Virus record (IMG/VR): IMGVR_UViG_3300048573_000244
Location: 1 to 39,568 of that record
DNA length: 39,568 bases
Strand: one strand, 5' to 3'
Origin: a virus
Shown here: positions 37,474 to 39,568 of the stretch, in pieces
How positions within the stretch are numbered: the stretch's first letter is position 1
Layout of the letters: the number at the start of each line of letters is the position of its first letter
The notes under the pieces: generated by a model
The model's input: only the letters and a program-made list of their open reading frames with translations
The model's database searches: none
What the model was told of the DNA's origin: nothing
Program-made: the position numbers and the translations under genes

Positions 37474-37673
37474 GAATGAATTACAAATGCCGGAAGTGGC
37501 AGCGCCGCGCCGACACACTTGCCCGCAAAATGGATGATCTAATGACGGATATTCATAACCACATCAAACCGACGACCGCTGTCGAACTTTCGGTTTTTAA
37601 TCATACGGCGCGGCTTGTCGATGAGCTTGATATGTTGGTTTGCAACCTTGACGCAATGGCTCGCGAAAAATGA
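37470..37673 (+). CDS. 67-residue helical protein
   Basis: The protein starts MRMNYKCRKWQRRADTLARK and continues with a long acidic-basic helix (ELDMLVCNLDAMAREK). It looks like a small coiled coil. It overlaps both neighbours by four bases. Function unknown. Confidence 0.58.
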   Translation: MRMNYKCRKWQRRADTLARKMDDLMTDIHNHIKPTTAVELSVFNHTARLVDELDMLVCNLDAMAREK

Positions 37674-37879
37674 CCCCCGCAACATTCCGCCGCATCCGCA
37701 CAGAGCGCCTAAAGCTAGATCAAGCCGAACTAGCCGCGCTGCTACGCATAGAGGACCGCCGCACCATATCGCGCTATGAGACGGGCGCACGGGGCATTAG
37801 CGGGCCTGTGTCATTGCTGATGGAGCATATGGATATGTACGGCTGCGGCTATCTACCAACATGGGGGCAACAGCCATGA
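37670..37879 (+). CDS. Xre-type HTH regulator
   Basis: The 69-residue protein has a canonical helix-turn-helix (RLKLDQAELAALLRIEDRRT, then ISRYETGARGISGPV, residues about 12-46), like the Xre/MqsA type that reads RTISRYETG. It has no oligomerisation or protease domain. It lies in the operon leading to the late promoter and may control that switch. Confidence 0.78.
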   Translation: MTPATFRRIRTERLKLDQAELAALLRIEDRRTISRYETGARGISGPVSLLMEHMDMYGCGYLPTWGQQP

Positions 37880-38112
37880 CAGTCTGGAACGATGAAATGA
37901 CAACAGCCGCCATCGGTATGCGGCGCGCTGGCGTGCCGGGCAAAGTCATTGCTTCAAGGCTGGGTGTAAGTCCTAAGGCCTTGAAAAGTAAAATGTTTTC
38001 CAAGGGTGTGCATTGCACATTAACCCGCAAGCGCGGCCATAATAAATCATTGCAGGCTCGCGGCAGGTTAATAAGCTATGATTGTGTGGATATTGAGGAC
38101 ATTTTGCCATGA
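37876..38112 (+). CDS. HTH protein with GcrA-like pattern
   Basis: The 78-residue protein starts MTVWNDEMTTAAIGMRRAGV and has PGKVIASRLGVSPKALKSKM, a helix-turn-helix of the W..E....G.S...IA..LG.T type found in GcrA and many phage proteins. The C-terminus is basic then acidic. The resemblance is to the pattern only. The ATG at 37876 overlaps the stop before it. Confidence 0.62.
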   Translation: MTVWNDEMTTAAIGMRRAGVPGKVIASRLGVSPKALKSKMFSKGVHCTLTRKRGHNKSLQARGRLISYDCVDIEDILP

Positions 38113-38276
38113 ACGAAGCTATTGGCGAACAGGCCCGCAAGCTGGAACGCGATGCGATTGTGGCGTGGCTGCGCCAACTTCTGCCAGAGGATTCGGGTGG
38201 AGAACTTGATGATGAGGCGCTTGACGGGCTTGCAGACGCAATCGAACGCGGCGATCATTTGGAGGTAAAGCCATGA
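38109..38276 (+). CDS. 55-residue acidic protein, MNEAIGEQ start (copy 1)
   Basis: The protein starts MNEAIGEQARKLERDAIVAW and is helical and acidic (GGELDDEALDGLADAIERGD). It overlaps both neighbours. Its first eight residues, and the DNA behind them apart from one base, recur at the gene starting at 38425. The rest is different. Function unknown. Confidence 0.6.
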   Translation: MNEAIGEQARKLERDAIVAWLRQLLPEDSGGELDDEALDGLADAIERGDHLEVKP

Positions 38277-38428
38277 GGCGTTCCCCGCCCGGATTGTGGC
38301 AGTGGTGCGTCGCGGCTTCGGCGCTAGGTGTTGCGGTCGGGTGCATGGTTTCCGAGAAAAACACAGGGGCCGGTTTTACAGCTTTGATTGTCGCTATGGT
38401 GTTTTGGATTTGGAGTAGTCTGGCATGA
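38273..38428 (+). CDS. 51-residue two-helix membrane protein
   Basis: The product has a hydrophobic helix at about residues 9-25 (WQWCVAASALGVAVGCMV) and another at 36-49 (FTALIVAMVFWIWSSL). The loop between is charged. It overlaps the genes on both sides. Such small membrane proteins are frequent in early or middle phage operons; role unknown. Confidence 0.6.
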   Translation: MRRSPPGLWQWCVAASALGVAVGCMVSEKNTGAGFTALIVAMVFWIWSSLA

Positions 38429-38604
38429 ACGAAGCTATCGGCGAACAATCTGCCATAGGCGCTTTGATCAAGTTGGCGGCATCAGGCCACCGCAAATACA
38501 CCTGCCACGGCGTCGAAATTGACGGTGTTGATCTTGGTGATTGGGTAGTAGAGGTCCGCAACGTAGCGCACGCTTGCAAAACGCGGCAAAACAGGGTTAG
38601 GTAG
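38425..38604 (+). CDS. 59-residue protein, MNEAIGEQ start (copy 2)
   Basis: The protein begins with the same MNEAIGEQ as the one at 38109 and then diverges (SAIGALIKLAASGHRKYTCH, with a C-terminus GDWVVEVRNVAHACKTRQ). Its body is alpha/beta with Cys and His. It overlaps the membrane protein gene by four bases. Function unknown. Confidence 0.6.
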   Translation: MNEAIGEQSAIGALIKLAASGHRKYTCHGVEIDGVDLGDWVVEVRNVAHACKTRQNRVR

Positions 38605-38607
38605 CGC

Positions 38608-39117
38608 ATGGCCAAGCGCAAGAAAAAACCCGCAGTCACCATTGCCCAGCCAACCCCTGAGCAACTAGACAAAGGGGTGTTTACAGTGGGCGGGATCGTT
38701 GGCCAGCGCGCCGCCTTCACATACCGCCGCATTCCCGTCATCGACACAATGGCACAGACCGGCAAACTATCCCCGCGCCAGCACTTTGCCCTTGCCCGAT
38801 ACCGCGATGTAGCAATAGCTGAAGAACGCAGCCCGATGCGCGACAGCCTGGACAAAGCCATGCAAGGCCCCAAGGGGCAGGGAGACGGCACAGGCCACAT
38901 TCGCACCGCATATGAGCTAAACCGGCTTGAGAGTACGTTAGGGCCGCTGATAGACGTCGCACGGGCAATCGCGGTAGATGATACCACGGTAAGCCAATTC
39001 GCCTGCAATCGCGGCGGCACGAATGCGGACGGCTCGCCTAAGCGCAAATGGCTGCAATTATGCATGAGAGCCATTCAGGTCGCGGGGGACAGGTTGGCGG
39101 TTTCAGTGGGGGCTTGA
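38608..39117 (+). CDS. Candidate late-gene regulator (DUF6456-like)
   Basis: The 169-residue protein is basic at the start (MAKRKKKPAVTIAQPTPEQL). It has a helical core (KLSPRQHFALARYRDVAIAE, then AYELNRLESTLGPLIDVARA). The pattern of a helix with GxLs..Q..A..RYR is like small DUF6456-type proteins of alphaproteobacterial phages. It is the last gene before the probable late promoter and terS, the place of late transcription activators or antiterminators such as lambda Q. The role is an inference from position. Confidence 0.55.
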   Translation: MAKRKKKPAVTIAQPTPEQLDKGVFTVGGIVGQRAAFTYRRIPVIDTMAQTGKLSPRQHFALARYRDVAIAEERSPMRDSLDKAMQGPKGQGDGTGHIRTAYELNRLESTLGPLIDVARAIAVDDTTVSQFACNRGGTNADGSPKRKWLQLCMRAIQVAGDRLAVSVGA

Positions 39118-39142
39118 CAATCCCTACCGTGTCGGTAGTTAA
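39114..39142 (+). promoter_or_regulatory. Probable late promoter with palindromic operator
   Basis: A perfect TTGACA (39114-39119) overlaps the end of the preceding gene. The spacer holds CTACCG-TGT-CGGTAG (39124-39138), a perfect inverted repeat. A -10 candidate is TAGTTA or AGTTAA at 39136-39142, weak by itself. A weak -10 plus an operator between the boxes suggests a promoter that needs or obeys a regulator. Confidence 0.6.
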
Positions 39143-39201
39143 CGCAGTCAACATGGCGAATTGCGCCAAGGGGGCTAGCGGCATAATTCAAGCGGGGCGA
39201 T

Positions 39202-39568
39202 ATGACTGACAAGCCCGAAAATACGGCTCCAGTTCGGGCCGACGTTCTTACTCGTTTCCAGCCTGGCAATCCCGGCAAGCCGAGGGGCGTTCGGCACAAG
39301 CTGCAAGAGGATTTTCTAAAGGACGTTCAGGCTGCATGGGAAGCTAGCGGCCCGCAAGCCATCATTGACATGATCGCCGACAAGCCCGGTGACTTCGTAA
39401 AGATGGTGGCAAGCTTGATGCCGAAGGAAGCCACGCTTAACATTCACGATCACAGCGAGATGACGGATGCAGAACTTGCAGAGCGCGTCCGCAGCCTTGC
39501 CACGACACTTGCTCCTTTCCTCGTTGATGGAGCTGGAAACGCTGACGCAGGCAATGAAGGCGCGGGCG
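39202..39568 (+). CDS. terS: Terminase small subunit, 5' part
   Basis: The gene begins at ATG 39202 (MTDKPENTAPVRADVLTRFQ) and continues past the right end into 1-156. The N-terminal part has PGNPGKPRGVRHKLQEDFLK, the start of many small terminase and DUF5681 proteins, where a helix-turn-helix recognises the packaging site. The middle (ASLMPKEATLNIHDHSEMTD) is the linker that precedes the oligomerisation domain. It lies right before terL, as expected. GGGG six bases upstream is a modest ribosome site. Confidence 0.82.
   Translation, partial: MTDKPENTAPVRADVLTRFQPGNPGKPRGVRHKLQEDFLKDVQAAWEASGPQAIIDMIADKPGDFVKMVASLMPKEATLNIHDHSEMTDAELAERVRSLATTLAPFLVDGAGNADAGNEGAG
39442..39568. repeat. Terminal direct repeat, right copy
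   Basis: This is the exact second copy of bases 1-127. It lies inside terS and continues in the same frame at base 128. Only one copy exists in the circular genome. Confidence 0.9.

Noticed and set aside
39154-39210. An 18-codon frame starting in the late leader and ending inside terS
   Set aside because: It has no ribosome site and probably arises by chance in the leader.
1-39568. Integrase, attachment site, CRISPR array, insertion sequence or toxin-antitoxin pair
   Set aside because: No frame shows tyrosine or serine recombinase motifs. No regularly spaced repeats or terminal inverted repeats of an insertion element were seen. The HicA-like protein has no partner.

Overview
This window is the complete genome of a small tailed double-stranded DNA phage, assembled as a circle. 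The first 127 bases (1-127) recur exactly as the last 127 bases (39442-39568), so the unique length is 39441 bp. The terminase small-subunit gene runs off the right end and finishes at 156. The late genes follow the order of Salmonella phage P22: terminase, portal, scaffold, coat, gp4-like and gp10-like tail factors, a needle-position protein, ejection proteins and a tailspike. This indicates a short-tailed (podovirus-type) virion. The host is probably a GC-rich Gram-negative bacterium, since there is a GH19 endolysin and a likely Rz/Rz1-type spanin pair. An alphaproteobacterium is my guess and is weakly supported. I see no integrase, attachment site or classical CI repressor, so a virulent or non-integrating life style is likely but not proven.

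Layout. (1) 1-20725, + strand: packaging, head, tail, ejection, tailspike and a long lysis region with many tiny membrane proteins. (2) 20729-32659, - strand: a dense early operon of about 45 small overlapping genes. Its recognisable members are a DUF1367-like protein, a HicA-like protein, zinc-ribbon proteins, an HNH (Ref-like) nuclease, SSB, a Rad52-type annealing protein and an HTH protein. (3) 32660-32779: a divergent control region with mirrored -35 boxes. (4) 32780-35656, + strand: a second early operon with a Cro-size HTH protein, a LexA-type winged helix, a RusA resolvase and a DnaT/lambda O-like replication protein. (5) 35766-36076: four tRNA genes (Pro-UGG, Leu-UAG, His-GUG, Gln-UUG). 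(6) 36077-36633: about 550 bases without a convincing gene but full of long complementary stems, followed by an AT-rich HNH nuclease gene. (7) 37052-39117: small genes including two HTH proteins and a candidate late regulator. (8) 39114-39142: a probable late promoter with a perfect palindrome in its spacer, upstream of terS.

How it works together. Divergent early transcription makes recombination proteins (SSB, annealing protein, RusA) leftward and a replication initiator rightward. There is no phage polymerase, primase or helicase, so the host replisome is presumably recruited. The right-arm regulators would then turn on the late promoter, which reads through the circle junction into packaging, structure and lysis. 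A terminator just after the coat gene would make coat protein more abundant than the tail proteins.

The most interesting region is the tRNA/structured-RNA/HNH block (35766-37065). It may hold an undescribed large phage non-coding RNA, comparable in setting only to the giant RNAs (GOLLD/ROOL type) known beside phage tRNAs.
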